From the NCBI GenBank assembly GCA_018667205.1, contig JABIVN010000558.1:1-7396 (forward strand): DNA of 7,396 nt, in the 5' to 3' direction. The first letter of the stretch is position 1, and every line of letters begins with the position of its first letter. Positions 1 through 6,923 of the stretch are shown in pieces. The DNA comes from Gammaproteobacteria bacterium (GTDB lineage: Bacteria > Pseudomonadota > Gammaproteobacteria > Pseudomonadales > Azotimanducaceae). The notes under the pieces are model-generated. The model worked only from the letters and a program-made list of their open reading frames with translations. It searched no databases and was not told the DNA's origin. Position numbers and translations under genes: made by a program.

Positions 1-567
1 CGCATTATCCTTGAACACATCACGACCAAAGAGGCAGTAGCATTCGTCCGGGACGCCAGTGATAAAGTGGCGGCAACGATTACCGCTCACCACCTTTTGT
101 ACAACCGGAACGATATGCTGGCTGGCGGCCTGAAGCCAATACACTACTGCCTGCCGGTCCTAAAAAGAAATGTGCACCAGATTGCACTGATTAGGGCCGC
201 AACTTCTGGTGATTCGAGCTTCTTTATCGGCACAGACTCCGCGCCCCATCCACGTCACGCCAAAGAAAACGCATGTGGCTGCGCTGCAGGCTGCTACACG
301 GCCCATGCAGCACTTGAGCTGTATACCGAGGTCTTTGAGGCGGAGGGAAAGCTAGACAGCCTTGAAGGCTTTACCAGCGAATTTGGCGCTGACTTTTATC
401 AAGTCCCACACAATGAAGATTATATCGAGTTGGTTCGCGAGGACTGGCAGGTGGCATCAGCACTAACCTTCGGCAATGATGAGATAGTCCCTACCCGGGG
501 CGGTGATGTGGTACGCTGGCAGGTCAGGATGGGGGATCGGCCCTCTTTAAGTGACGGTGACATTTGA
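1..567 (+). CDS. pyrC: Dihydroorotase, C-terminal half (5' end outside window)
   Basis: This is the last 188 residues of a class II dihydroorotase, which interconverts carbamoyl-aspartate and dihydroorotate in cytoplasmic pyrimidine synthesis. The reading frame is open from base 1, so the gene starts upstream; by alignment with the 348-residue E. coli enzyme from memory, about 171 residues are missing. Fragment residues 5-9 (EHITT) contain the zinc-ligand histidine equivalent to E. coli H177. Fragment residues 77-83 (GTDSAPH) contain the catalytic and zinc-binding aspartate (D250) and the substrate-binding histidine (H254). The cysteine-containing ACGCAAGC stretch and the ELVRED segment near the end also match the family. 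The C-terminus runs roughly ten residues past the E. coli end. The stop codon overlaps the start of rnt, suggesting co-transcription and translational coupling. Identity is secure; the N-terminal zinc ligands and the carboxylated lysine cannot be checked here. Confidence 0.96.
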   Translation, partial: RIILEHITTKEAVAFVRDASDKVAATITAHHLLYNRNDMLAGGLKPIHYCLPVLKRNVHQIALIRAATSGDSSFFIGTDSAPHPRHAKENACGCAAGCYTAHAALELYTEVFEAEGKLDSLEGFTSEFGADFYQVPHNEDYIELVREDWQVASALTFGNDEIVPTRGGDVVRWQVRMGDRPSLSDGDI

Positions 568-1199
568 GCTTTGATAAATTACCGATAGCGCATCGTTTTC
601 GCGGCTATCTTCCCGTAGTACTCGACCTAGAAACTGGCGGCTTCAATCATAAAACTGATGCGTTGCTAGAAAGTGCGATCGTCATACCAAAGATGAACGA
701 TGAGGGCGATCTGGTGCCCGGCGAGCGATTGTTTTTTAACATTGAGCCATTTCCAGGTTCCAATATCGAACCGTCGGCGCTGGAATTCACTGGCATTGAC
801 CCCTACCACCCTTTTCGAATGGCAGTGCCAGAGAAAGATGCTTTAGCAGATACTTTTAACGCAATCCGCGCAGAGATCAAACGTACCGGCTGCTCGCGTG
901 CCATTATCGTCGCGCATAACGCTTCTTTCGATCAGGCGTTCCTGAACCAGGCCTCTAGCAGATGTGGCATCAAGCGAAACCCATTTCACCCCTTCTCGGC
1001 GTTCGATACCGCTACATTATGCGGTTTGGCATTCGGGCAGACGGTTCTTGCACGCGCCTGCCAGGTGGCCGGTATCCCTTTCGATAGCGAGGAAGCCCAT
1101 TCTGCGAAGTACGACTGTGATAAGACGGCAGAATTGTTCTGCATGATCGTTAATCGCTGGCGGCAGCTGGGTGGCTTACCTGATGAACAATACGACTGA
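564..1199 (+). CDS. rnt: Ribonuclease T (DEDDh 3'-5' exoribonuclease)
   Basis: RNase T trims the 3' ends of tRNA and other stable RNA precursors and also acts on single-stranded DNA ends. The 211-residue length fits the family (about 215 in E. coli). All five DEDDh catalytic residues are visible: D21 and E23 in the VVLDLETGG motif, D123 in HNASFD, and H179 and D184 in EAHSAKYD. The family-typical [11 protein letters not shown] and IKRNPFHPF segments are present, as is the C-terminal [13 protein letters not shown]. The start is a TTG at 564 sharing TTGA with the pyrC stop. An in-frame TGA at 558-560 rules out any earlier start, and the conserved RFRG segment begins at residue 11, so a later start would cut the fold. 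I see no strong ribosome-binding site, consistent with coupling to pyrC translation. The gene ends 23 bases before a strong terminator. Confidence 0.97.
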   Translation: MSFDKLPIAHRFRGYLPVVLDLETGGFNHKTDALLESAIVIPKMNDEGDLVPGERLFFNIEPFPGSNIEPSALEFTGIDPYHPFRMAVPEKDALADTFNAIRAEIKRTGCSRAIIVAHNASFDQAFLNQASSRCGIKRNPFHPFSAFDTATLCGLAFGQTVLARACQVAGIPFDSEEAHSAKYDCDKTAELFCMIVNRWRQLGGLPDEQYD

Positions 1200-1222
1200 A
1201 ATTCAGACAAAAAACCAGCCAA

Positions 1223-1249
1223 AAAAAAGCCCGCTCAGCGGGCTTTTTT
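1223..1249. terminator. Bidirectional rho-independent terminator
   Basis: A perfect GC stem (GCCCGC at 1229-1234 with GCGGGC at 1238-1243, TCA loop) is flanked by an A run at 1223-1228 and a T run at 1244-1249. The hairpin therefore has a U tract on either strand. It lies between the convergent rnt and rubrerythrin-like genes and can end both transcripts. Confidence 0.93.
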
Positions 1250-1293
1250 ATTTCCGTTGGCCGATGAATATCCGACCAAGCTAACTCTATAAG

Positions 1294-1713
1294 CTATCCA
1301 TCCAAGCTATCCAGAGCCTTCTGGAACCTGTTTGCATGTGAACGCTCTGCTTTAGCCAGGGTTTCCATCCAGTCAGCAATCTCGTCAAAGCCTTCATCCC
1401 GGGCTGTCTTCGCCATACCAGGATACATGTCAGTGTATTCATGGGTTTCACCGGCAATCGCCGCAGCCAGATTGTTGGCGGTTGAACCTATGGGCAGGCC
1501 CGTGGCAGGATCACCCGTTTCTTCAAGGTATTCCAGGTGGCCGTGGGCGTGGCCAGTTTCGCCTTCCGCAGTGGATCGAAATACAGCGGAGACGTCGTTG
1601 TAACCTTCGACATCAGCCTTTGCTGCAAAGTACAGATACCGTCGGTTTGCCTGAGACTCCCCGGCAAATGCATCCTTAAGATTCTGTTCTGTTTGACTAT
1701 CTTTTAAGCTCAT
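1294..1713 (-). CDS. Rubrerythrin-type ferritin-like di-iron protein, without rubredoxin domain
   Basis: This 139-residue protein is the four-helix di-iron domain of the rubrerythrin family, whose studied members reduce hydrogen peroxide in the cytoplasm. The metal-ligand pattern is complete: E19 (GESQAN), E52 and H55 (EGETGH), E89 and E92 (GETHEY), and E123 and H126 (AERSHANRF). Classical rubrerythrin is about 190 residues and carries a C-terminal rubredoxin domain with two CxxC knuckles that feeds electrons to the di-iron site. Here the chain stops after the fourth helix and has no cysteine at all, so any reductant must be a separate protein. A clear GAGGA ribosome-binding site lies 7 bases before the ATG, and a good promoter lies just upstream. 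It sits beside grxD; in Pseudomonas I recall bacterioferritin genes at this position, so an iron or oxidative-stress role is plausible. Family assignment is firm; peroxidase activity is inferred. Confidence 0.92.
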   Translation of the reverse strand: MSLKDSQTEQNLKDAFAGESQANRRYLYFAAKADVEGYNDVSAVFRSTAEGETGHAHGHLEYLEETGDPATGLPIGSTANNLAAAIAGETHEYTDMYPGMAKTARDEGFDEIADWMETLAKAERSHANRFQKALDSLDG

Positions 1714-1756
1714 TGTTATTCCTCACCGATTGGTCATGAAAATGTTGGAGACAATC

Positions 1757-1784
1757 AGTATACCGATGCGCCTACAACAGTAAA
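1757..1784 (-). promoter_or_regulatory. Predicted sigma-70 promoter of the rubrerythrin-like gene
   Basis: Read on the minus strand, a -35 box TTTACT (1779-1784, 4 of 6 consensus) and a -10 box TATACT (1757-1762, 5 of 6) are separated by 16 bases. They lie about 45 bases upstream of the ATG and just after the grxD stop. The gene can therefore be transcribed independently of grxD. I saw no clear Fur or OxyR site, although such degenerate sites are easily missed by eye. Confidence 0.55.
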
Positions 1785-1787
1785 ACA

Positions 1788-2114
1788 CTAACCAGCGTCC
1801 GCTGGCACAGCTTCCTTGATCATCGGCTGAAGTTCACCCGCCTCGTGCATCTCGACGACAATATCGCAGCCTCCAACCAGTTCGCCGGCAATAAATAACT
1901 GCGGAAAAGTTGGCCATTCCGACACTTCAGGCAAATGGGACCGAATTTCTGGGTTCGTCAGTATATCGATGTAGGCAAAACGCTCACCGCATGCCATCAG
2001 CACCTGTGTTACCTGCGCCGAGAACCCGCACTGTGGTTGGTCAGGTGAGCCTTTCATATAAAGTAATACCGGATTAGCAGCAATTTGCTCACGGATGGTT
2101 TCGTGGATTTCCAT
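1788..2114 (-). CDS. grxD: Monothiol CGFS glutaredoxin (Grx4 type)
   Basis: Class II monothiol glutaredoxins bind or transfer a [2Fe-2S] cluster with glutathione, usually with BolA-type partners, and support Fe-S assembly and iron homeostasis rather than general disulfide reduction. The 108-residue protein (E. coli GrxD is 115) has the diagnostic LLYMKGSP segment with the glutathione-contacting K21, the CGFS active site at 29-32, the WPTFPQ loop at 67-72 that includes the cis-proline, and the GGCD motif at 81-84. It closely resembles E. coli GrxD across most of its length. The ATG at 2114 gives the expected N-terminus; its ribosome-binding site is weak. The gene reads divergently from argD, with the rubrerythrin-like gene 74 bases downstream on the same strand. 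A possible promoter in the divergent gap has a good -10 (TAAAAT, 2151-2156 on the minus strand) but a poor -35 at 19-base spacing. Identity is secure. Confidence 0.97.
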   Translation of the reverse strand: MEIHETIREQIAANPVLLYMKGSPDQPQCGFSAQVTQVLMACGERFAYIDILTNPEIRSHLPEVSEWPTFPQLFIAGELVGGCDIVVEMHEAGELQPMIKEAVPADAG

Positions 2115-2199
2115 TTCTTCGTCCCATTAGTTGGTCAGCGTTAGTCTGCGATTTTACCCTTTTTGAAGCACAGATAGGCAAGTGGTTGGCAAACAATCT

Positions 2200-2234
2200 G
2201 GAATAAATGCGCTTTCCATCCGGAATAAGTGCAC
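2200..2234. repeat. Direct repeat in the grxD-argD divergent gap, 22-base period
   Basis: GGAATAAATGCGC (2200-2212) recurs as GGAATAAGTGCAC (2222-2234), 11 of 13 bases identical, with starts 22 bases apart, about two helix turns. The repeat lies 80-114 bases upstream of the argD start. Such phasing is typical of paired regulator sites on one face of DNA, but I recognise no known operator and it could be chance. Confidence 0.45.
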
Positions 2235-2284
2235 CTGACAGGGAGGAGACACCCTTTTCGGACTCATAGATCTGGTTTATCATC

Positions 2285-2309
2285 GGCTCTTTTTCCAAAA
2301 GAAGGAGCC
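2285..2309 (+). promoter_or_regulatory. argD ribosome-binding site within a possible hairpin
   Basis: A strong ribosome-binding site, GAAGGAG (2301-2307), lies 6 bases before the argD ATG and fixes that start over the in-frame ATG at 2329. GGCTC (2285-2289) can pair with GAGCC (2305-2309), and the T run 2290-2294 can pair with the A run 2297-2300 with a small bulge. Pairing would cover part of the ribosome-binding site. The ribosome-binding site is clear; the hairpin is short and its role is speculative. Confidence 0.5.
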
Positions 2310-2313
2310 CACC

Positions 2314-3480
2314 ATGCCAGATGCAATCATGCCAACTTATGGACGACAGGACATCTCTTTCGTAAAAGGCGAAGGCGCCTGGCTGACCGATACAAAGGGC
2401 AAACGTTACCTGGATGCGCTTGCAGGTATCGCCGTCGTAGGGTTAGGCCACGCGAACCCCGAGGTTGCACAGACCATTAACGAGCAATCCACCACGTTGC
2501 TCCATACGTCAAACCTATATCGCGTTCCCAAGCAGGAAGAACTCGCTGAAAAGCTGCAGCTAGTCTCGGGCATGGATAACATGTTTTTCGGCAACTCAGG
2601 CGCGGAAGCAAACGAATGTGCCATCAAAATCGCGCGACTTTACGGTAACAAAAAGAACATCGAGAACCCCACCATTATCGTCACAGATTCTGCTTTTCAT
2701 GGTCGTACTCTCGCCACGCTAACCGCAACAGGGAACAGGAAAGTCCATGCAGGGTTTGAACCTCTGGTGCAAGGCTTTGCCCGCGTTCCGTATGACGACA
2801 TAGACGCGGTTCGACGGATCGCCGGACACAACAAGTCAGTGGTCGCGGTGATGGTAGAGCCCATTCAGGGCGAGGGTGGCATTAAAGTTCCGAACCAGAA
2901 TTACCTGGCGTCTCTTAGAGAGATTTGCAACGAAAACGACTGGCTACTGATTCTGGACGAGATCCAAACGGGTAACGGCAGAACAGGTGAGTACTTTTGT
3001 TACCAGTCATCCGGTATCAAACCCGATGTGGTGACACTCGCAAAAGGCCTTGGCAACGGCATACCCATTGGTGTTTGCCTTGCTAGCGGTAAGGCAGCAG
3101 AGGTACTTGCACCCGGCAATCATGGATCAACTTTTGGCGGTAATCCTCTCTCCTGCGCGGTGGGTATTACCGTGATAGACCAGATCGAGAAACTCGGTCT
3201 TGCTAAACGCGCGGGGGAACTCGGAGATCGCATGATGGGGCAATTCAGGGAACGACTGGGCCACCTTAACAGCGTAAAAGACATCCGCGGCATGGGATTG
3301 ATGATTGGCATCGAGCTAAGTTCACCTTGCGGAGACCTGGTCGGAAAAGCCCTTGAGAAAGGCATCCTGATCAACGTCGCAGCAGACAGCGTGATTCGGT
3401 TATTGCCCCCACTAACGATTACAGATGAAGAAGCGGAACAGATCTGCGACATCGTCTGTGAACTGGTTGAAGCAGTTTAG
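2314..3480 (+). CDS. argD: Acetylornithine/succinyldiaminopimelate aminotransferase
   Basis: ArgD is a PLP-dependent class III aminotransferase that makes N-acetylornithine in arginine synthesis, often also acting on N-succinyl-diaminopimelate for lysine. The 388-residue length is normal. PLP-site features are all visible: the phosphate-binding S95-G96-A97 in NSGAEANE, F128-H129 in SAFHGRT, E182 in VEPIQGEGG, D215 in LILDEIQTGNGRTG, the Schiff-base lysine K244 in LAKGLGNG, and T273 in HGSTFGGNPL. The C-terminal domain follows with the usual GLMIGIEL and VIRLLPPL segments. The HTSNLY and TGNGRTG segments favour ArgD over GABA or ornithine-delta aminotransferases; the catabolic paralogue AstC is the closest alternative. 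The gene reads divergently from grxD and is followed by no other arginine gene. I see no ARG box or leader peptide, so its control cannot be read directly. Confidence 0.95.
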   Translation: MPDAIMPTYGRQDISFVKGEGAWLTDTKGKRYLDALAGIAVVGLGHANPEVAQTINEQSTTLLHTSNLYRVPKQEELAEKLQLVSGMDNMFFGNSGAEANECAIKIARLYGNKKNIENPTIIVTDSAFHGRTLATLTATGNRKVHAGFEPLVQGFARVPYDDIDAVRRIAGHNKSVVAVMVEPIQGEGGIKVPNQNYLASLREICNENDWLLILDEIQTGNGRTGEYFCYQSSGIKPDVVTLAKGLGNGIPIGVCLASGKAAEVLAPGNHGSTFGGNPLSCAVGITVIDQIEKLGLAKRAGELGDRMMGQFRERLGHLNSVKDIRGMGLMIGIELSSPCGDLVGKALEKGILINVAADSVIRLLPPLTITDEEAEQICDIVCELVEAV

Positions 3481-3620
3481 CGCTTGCTTGAGACGTTCCA
3501 TGGGCCCGTCTTTTGCCCATACATGACTGACTCACATCATGGACTTCACCATGGCGTCAACTTTGGTGCACTCCTTGATGTTCTTCACAAGAAGGCTGCC
3601 AGTCTTTGAGTTAGCCGGCT
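3481..3620. other. Intergenic region between convergent argD and PilZ genes
   Basis: No gene is supported in these 140 bases. A 6-base stem (ATGGGC at 3500-3505 with GCCCAT at 3515-3520, 9-base loop) lacks a following T run, so it is at best a weak argD terminator. An 8-base palindrome AGCCGGCT (3613-3620) follows the PilZ stop. Transcription from both sides may overlap here. Confidence 0.5.
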
Positions 3621-3962
3621 TTAGTCCGACGGTAGTCCAGACTGATCACTCAGGCATGCCAACACGTCCTTGTCTATCCCTTTCGGGAAATTGATACCGA
3701 CGCCGGCATCCATCACCAGGACTATATGGCCCTCAAGCTTGAAGCGTTTGTCTTTGCCGCTGGTAGGAACGCTGAAGTGGATGCCGACATTCTCACCCTC
3801 GCTGATACCGGGCAAACTTCGCCGGGAACGACCATTTCGTTCGACCAACAACATCCCGCGATCCGAGAAATTCTGGGTCTGACAGAGCCACGACCGCCCG
3901 ACATTCGGATTCACCAGCGCATTCACCCTCACGGCGCGCCTGTTGCTAGCGCGCTTATCCAT
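3621..3962 (-). CDS. Stand-alone PilZ domain protein, probable c-di-GMP receptor
   Basis: PilZ domains bind cyclic di-GMP and pass the signal to motility, polysaccharide or transcription machinery. This 113-residue cytoplasmic protein is essentially one PilZ domain. Both ligand-binding signatures are present: RxxxR at R8-R12 (RRAVR) and the [D/N]xSxxG motif at N31-F-S33-D-R-G36. The later GENVGIHFSVP, FKLEGHIVLV and GVGINFP segments fit the strands of the PilZ barrel. No output domain, signal peptide or membrane segment is present, so it probably acts by binding a partner that is not visible here. It begins 47 bases after the stop of the diguanylate cyclase gene on the same strand, suggesting one transcript. 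The ATG at 3962 is preceded in frame by a TGA, so no longer start exists; its ribosome-binding site is weak. Domain assignment is strong; the target is unknown. Confidence 0.88.
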   Translation of the reverse strand: MDKRASNRRAVRVNALVNPNVGRSWLCQTQNFSDRGMLLVERNGRSRRSLPGISEGENVGIHFSVPTSGKDKRFKLEGHIVLVMDAGVGINFPKGIDKDVLACLSDQSGLPSD

Positions 3963-4009
3963 GACAACTGTCGTTCAAAAGCAACCAAGCAAGACCAAAA
4001 ACCAATGAT

Positions 4010-5206
4010 TTATCTAGCGCCATGGCGGTTCTCATCTGTAAGAGGGGATACTGAACTGATTGCCCTTGGCAGCAGCTCGGCAGAAGGTTTGTCGCAAGCA
4101 ACAACGATCTTGTTTCGCCCGTTGCGTTTAGCCTCGTAAAGCGCCATGTCCGCTCTATCGATAAGCTGCTGAACACTGTCACCTTGACGATATTCAGTTA
4201 TTCCAACCGAGGTGGTCACCCGATAATCGGGTTCAACCAGCGTGACAGACATGTCTTTCAACCCGATGGCCAAACGCTCCGCACCGCGAACCGCATCGCA
4301 CTGCCTTGTTCCAGCAAAGACCAGGACGAACTCCTCACCTCCGATCCGGGCAATACAGTCGATCTCGCGGATAACATTTTCAGCAACACGGGAAAAGCTT
4401 CGAAGAACCTCATCGCCAGCCGAGTGGCCAAATCTATCGTTAACGTTCTTAAAATAATCAAGGTCAACGTAAGCTATCGAAAAGGCATAATTTTTTCGGT
4501 CCGCCCTCGCCTTCTCGCGTGCCAGTAATTCCATCAAGTGGCGGCGATTATAAACACCGGTCATTTCGTCCCGAACAGCCATCTCCCTGATCTGCGCCAG
4601 GGCTTTGACCAGCTCCTCATTTTTCTCAGTAATGACACCTTCTATCGCCAGGTGTTCGAACCGATACAGCGCTGGCCCAAAAAGTAGCACAAATCCAAAA
4701 GCGATAATTAACACTACCTCGGTCACCCAATCGAGCCCCTCGGGACTTGTTAGGTACACAACCGTTATGTAAAGCAGCAGACCATAGCCGGCCACCAGAA
4801 ACTGTTGTGAGCGGGACAATCTGTTCGCGCCCATCACAATCATAGCCAGACCCGAGAACAGCACGACAGATTTGAGATCAATGACGAAATGGGAGGTGAT
4901 AATGACGATGGTCAGCGCCCAGATCATTCGGGGAACGGCCATCTCCGGGTCTTCAAGCGTCAGGTTCCACTCGATACCGATCAGGAAGGCAAGCACAAAG
5001 AAACCTGTAATTGCGAGTGACGACAGACCAAGCATTTGCAAGGCACTGATGTCCATATAGCCGACTGACAGAACGGTCCAGCACACAATCAGGTGCGCAA
5101 AAATACCTGCACCGAGCGTAGCCACCCGAAAGGTCCTTGCTTCTTGTTGTTTGACAGTGTCTGCGATCGTCTTCATGAGAACTTCATCAGTTAAGATGAA
5201 AAACAT
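4010..5206 (-). CDS. Membrane-anchored GGDEF diguanylate cyclase
   Basis: The C-terminal half (about 210-370) is a GGDEF domain, which joins two GTP into cyclic di-GMP. It has RDEMTGVYNRRHL at its entry, the metal-binding D248 in YVDLDYFKNVND, GHSAGDEVL, the intact active site GGEEF at 289-293, and ADMALYEAKRNGRN near the end. An RxxD inhibitory site (R280-E-I-D283) lies exactly five residues before GGEEF, so product feedback is expected. The N-terminal 185 residues form about six hydrophobic helices (roughly 28-50, 55-78, 91-110, 112-127, 134-152, 160-182), followed by a helix around 190-210 that probably couples sensor to enzyme. I cannot name this membrane domain. There is no EAL domain, so it should only make the signal. 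The start is uncertain: ATG at 5206 (GGCGAG just upstream) or ATG at 5176, ten residues in. The PilZ gene directly downstream is a likely receptor. Confidence 0.93.
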   Translation of the reverse strand: MFFILTDEVLMKTIADTVKQQEARTFRVATLGAGIFAHLIVCWTVLSVGYMDISALQMLGLSSLAITGFFVLAFLIGIEWNLTLEDPEMAVPRMIWALTIVIITSHFVIDLKSVVLFSGLAMIVMGANRLSRSQQFLVAGYGLLLYITVVYLTSPEGLDWVTEVVLIIAFGFVLLFGPALYRFEHLAIEGVITEKNEELVKALAQIREMAVRDEMTGVYNRRHLMELLAREKARADRKNYAFSIAYVDLDYFKNVNDRFGHSAGDEVLRSFSRVAENVIREIDCIARIGGEEFVLVFAGTRQCDAVRGAERLAIGLKDMSVTLVEPDYRVTTSVGITEYRQGDSVQQLIDRADMALYEAKRNGRNKIVVACDKPSAELLPRAISSVSPLTDENRHGAR

Positions 5207-5295
5207 TGTAGACTCGCCAAGACATCCAAATACTGCGAAAACCTGGGACTTTGTAACAAGTTGTAACTACTTTTCAGTATTCTCAGATACCTTTT

Positions 5296-5350
5296 AGGTA
5301 CTTTCAGGTACTTTCAGGTACTTCTTTACTTTCTTTACTTTCTTTACTTC
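5296..5350. repeat. Two adjoining short tandem repeats at the 3' end of glpK
   Basis: A 10-base unit AGGTACTTTC occurs twice exactly (5296-5305, 5306-5315), followed by a decayed third copy (5316-5325). It runs into a 9-base unit TTTACTTTC present twice (5325-5333, 5334-5342) plus a shortened third copy to 5350. On the minus strand the 9-base unit encodes the repeated triplet ESK, and the 10-base array contains the glpK stop codon (5304-5306). Such arrays can change copy number by replication slippage. Confidence 0.85.
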
Positions 5351-6818
5351 TTACTTTGGCGACCGCGCTCTGCCAGCCCTTGTAGAGTTCTGCCGCGATT
5401 TCTGACTGCATCACCGGTTCAAACCTTCGCTCGAGTTGCCATTTCTCCGCAACGTCATCCAGTTCAGCAAAAATTCCTGCTCTTAGGCCCGCCAAGTAAG
5501 CAACGCCTAACGCTGTCGTTTCGATGACGCGGGGCCTGTCGATTGGTAACTGCAGGACATCTGCAAGATGCTGCGTAAGCCAGTTATTCTCGATCATACC
5601 ACCATCGACCCTAAGGATCGTCGGTACCGCCCCATCCTGCTCCATCGCAGTCAGCAAATCCAGTGTCTGGAAACACACTGACTGAAGCGTCGCAGTGACA
5701 ATATCAGCAACACCTGAATCACGGGTCAGGCCAAGTATTGCACCCCTGGCGTTAGGGTCCCAGTAGGGCGCCCCTAACCCGGTAAAAGCAGGGACTAGAT
5801 AAACACCATGATCTACGCGATGTCCCTTGGCAATAGATTCTGTTTCTGCTGCCTCGGAGACCAATTTAAGACCATCACGGAGCCATTGAACTGCAGCACC
5901 CGCAACGAAGATACTGCCTTCAAGGCCGTAGGTAACCTTTCCATCAAGGCGGTATGCCACCGTTGTCAAGAGCTTGTTTTTTGACGCGATAGCTTCACCG
6001 CCAGTATTCATGATCACGAAACAACCGGTACCATAGGTACTCTTGATCATTCCCTGTGTGAAACAACCCTGCCCGATCAATGCTGCCTGCTGGTCGCCTG
6101 CCATTCCCAGTATGGGTATCGCCGCACCAAACAAGGCAGGATCTGTGTGACCAAAATCGGCACTGCAATCTTCAACTTCCGGCAACATGGATGCCGGCAC
6201 ATCTAGTCTGGCCAGGATCTCCGCATCCCATTCCTGCTCATGAATGTTGAACAACATCGTTCTGGACGCATTGGTCGCATCCGTTTTATGACTTGCGCCA
6301 CCCGTGAGGCGCCAAAGCAAAAACGTGTCTACTGTCCCGAACAGCAAGTCCCCGGCCTGCGCTCTTTGCAATGCGCCTTCGACATGATCGAGGATCCATT
6401 TCAATTTGGTACTTGAGAAATACGGGTCTAACAAAAGCCCAGTCTTGCCGGTGATCCAGGGTTCGAGTCCCTCATCGATCAGCGTTTCACAAAAGTCTGC
6501 GGTTCGTCGATCCTGCCAGACGATGGCGTTGTACACGGGCTCACCGGTTTTTTTATCCCAGACGATGGTGGTTTCTCTTTGGTTGGTGATGCCGATACCG
6601 GCTATCTCGGAAGCCGACATGTCATTTTGCTTAAGCACTTTCTTGCAGACATCAATGGTCGACTGCCAGATGTCCTCGGGATCATGCTCGACCCATCCAT
6701 CGTCAGGGAAATGCTGCTCAAACTCCTGCTGCGAAACACCCACTGGATTACCCTCACTGGAAAACAGAATAGCGCGTGAGCTTGTCGTTCCCTGGTCGAT
6801 CGCTAGCAAGTAAGTCAT
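5304..6818 (-). CDS. glpK: Glycerol kinase
   Basis: GlpK phosphorylates glycerol to sn-glycerol 3-phosphate with ATP, trapping glycerol in the cytoplasm. The 504 residues match the family (about 502 in E. coli) and show the FGGY-kinase fold: DQGTTSSR at 8-15 (phosphate loop), R81-E82 in TNQRETT, Y133 in DPYFSSTK and D242 in MAGDQQAAL (glycerol site), [20 protein letters not shown], and [11 protein letters not shown] in the ATPase domain. The ATG at 6818 places DQGTTSSR as in homologues; the frame stays open to 6899, but the extra 27 residues look unrelated to the family. Regulatory sites are altered: the GGKGGTR loop for fructose bisphosphate is replaced by ALFGAA, the Gram-positive phosphorylated histidine is absent, and the EIIA-Glc zinc ligand E478 aligns with isoleucine. 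The C-terminus ends in the low-complexity, repeat-encoded tail [14 protein letters not shown]. No glpF, glpD or glpR is adjacent, and no clear promoter was found. Confidence 0.96.
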   Translation of the reverse strand: MTYLLAIDQGTTSSRAILFSSEGNPVGVSQQEFEQHFPDDGWVEHDPEDIWQSTIDVCKKVLKQNDMSASEIAGIGITNQRETTIVWDKKTGEPVYNAIVWQDRRTADFCETLIDEGLEPWITGKTGLLLDPYFSSTKLKWILDHVEGALQRAQAGDLLFGTVDTFLLWRLTGGASHKTDATNASRTMLFNIHEQEWDAEILARLDVPASMLPEVEDCSADFGHTDPALFGAAIPILGMAGDQQAALIGQGCFTQGMIKSTYGTGCFVIMNTGGEAIASKNKLLTTVAYRLDGKVTYGLEGSIFVAGAAVQWLRDGLKLVSEAAETESIAKGHRVDHGVYLVPAFTGLGAPYWDPNARGAILGLTRDSGVADIVTATLQSVCFQTLDLLTAMEQDGAVPTILRVDGGMIENNWLTQHLADVLQLPIDRPRVIETTALGVAYLAGLRAGIFAELDDVAEKWQLERRFEPVMQSEIAAELYKGWQSAVAKVRSKESKESKEVPEST

Positions 6819-6923
6819 ACGTGAGTGCCTATAATTTCCCGAACCGGCACTATTATGCATTTGTCGATCAAGATCAATCTTACCAACCGTGGCCAGCAAA
6901 AAACGTCTTTACACCACTACTCC

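Noticed and set aside
2115..2313. ArgR operator or arginine leader peptide before argD
   Set aside because: No TGAAT-ATTCA palindrome was found, and no short frame with an arginine run.
3534..3650. Minus-strand peptide frame after PilZ ending in VDAMVKSMM, possibly a lost C-terminus or small gene
   Set aside because: It has no convincing start codon or ribosome-binding site and begins just after a TGA. The PilZ domain is already complete without it.
3726..4139. Plus-strand open frame of 137 codons across the PilZ gene and the end of the diguanylate cyclase gene
   Set aside because: It is antisense to two genes with clear motifs, and its translation resembles no family I know.
6406..6813. 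Plus-strand open frame of 135 codons inside glpK
   Set aside because: It is the antisense shadow of a highly conserved enzyme.
6830..6835. Perfect TATAAT on the plus strand near the glpK start
   Set aside because: No -35 box is found at suitable spacing, and the site is about 190 bases from the nearest plus-strand gene.
6819..6899. 27-residue upstream extension of GlpK
   Set aside because: Family members start a few residues before DQGTTSSR, which fits the ATG at 6818. The extension has no recognisable sequence.
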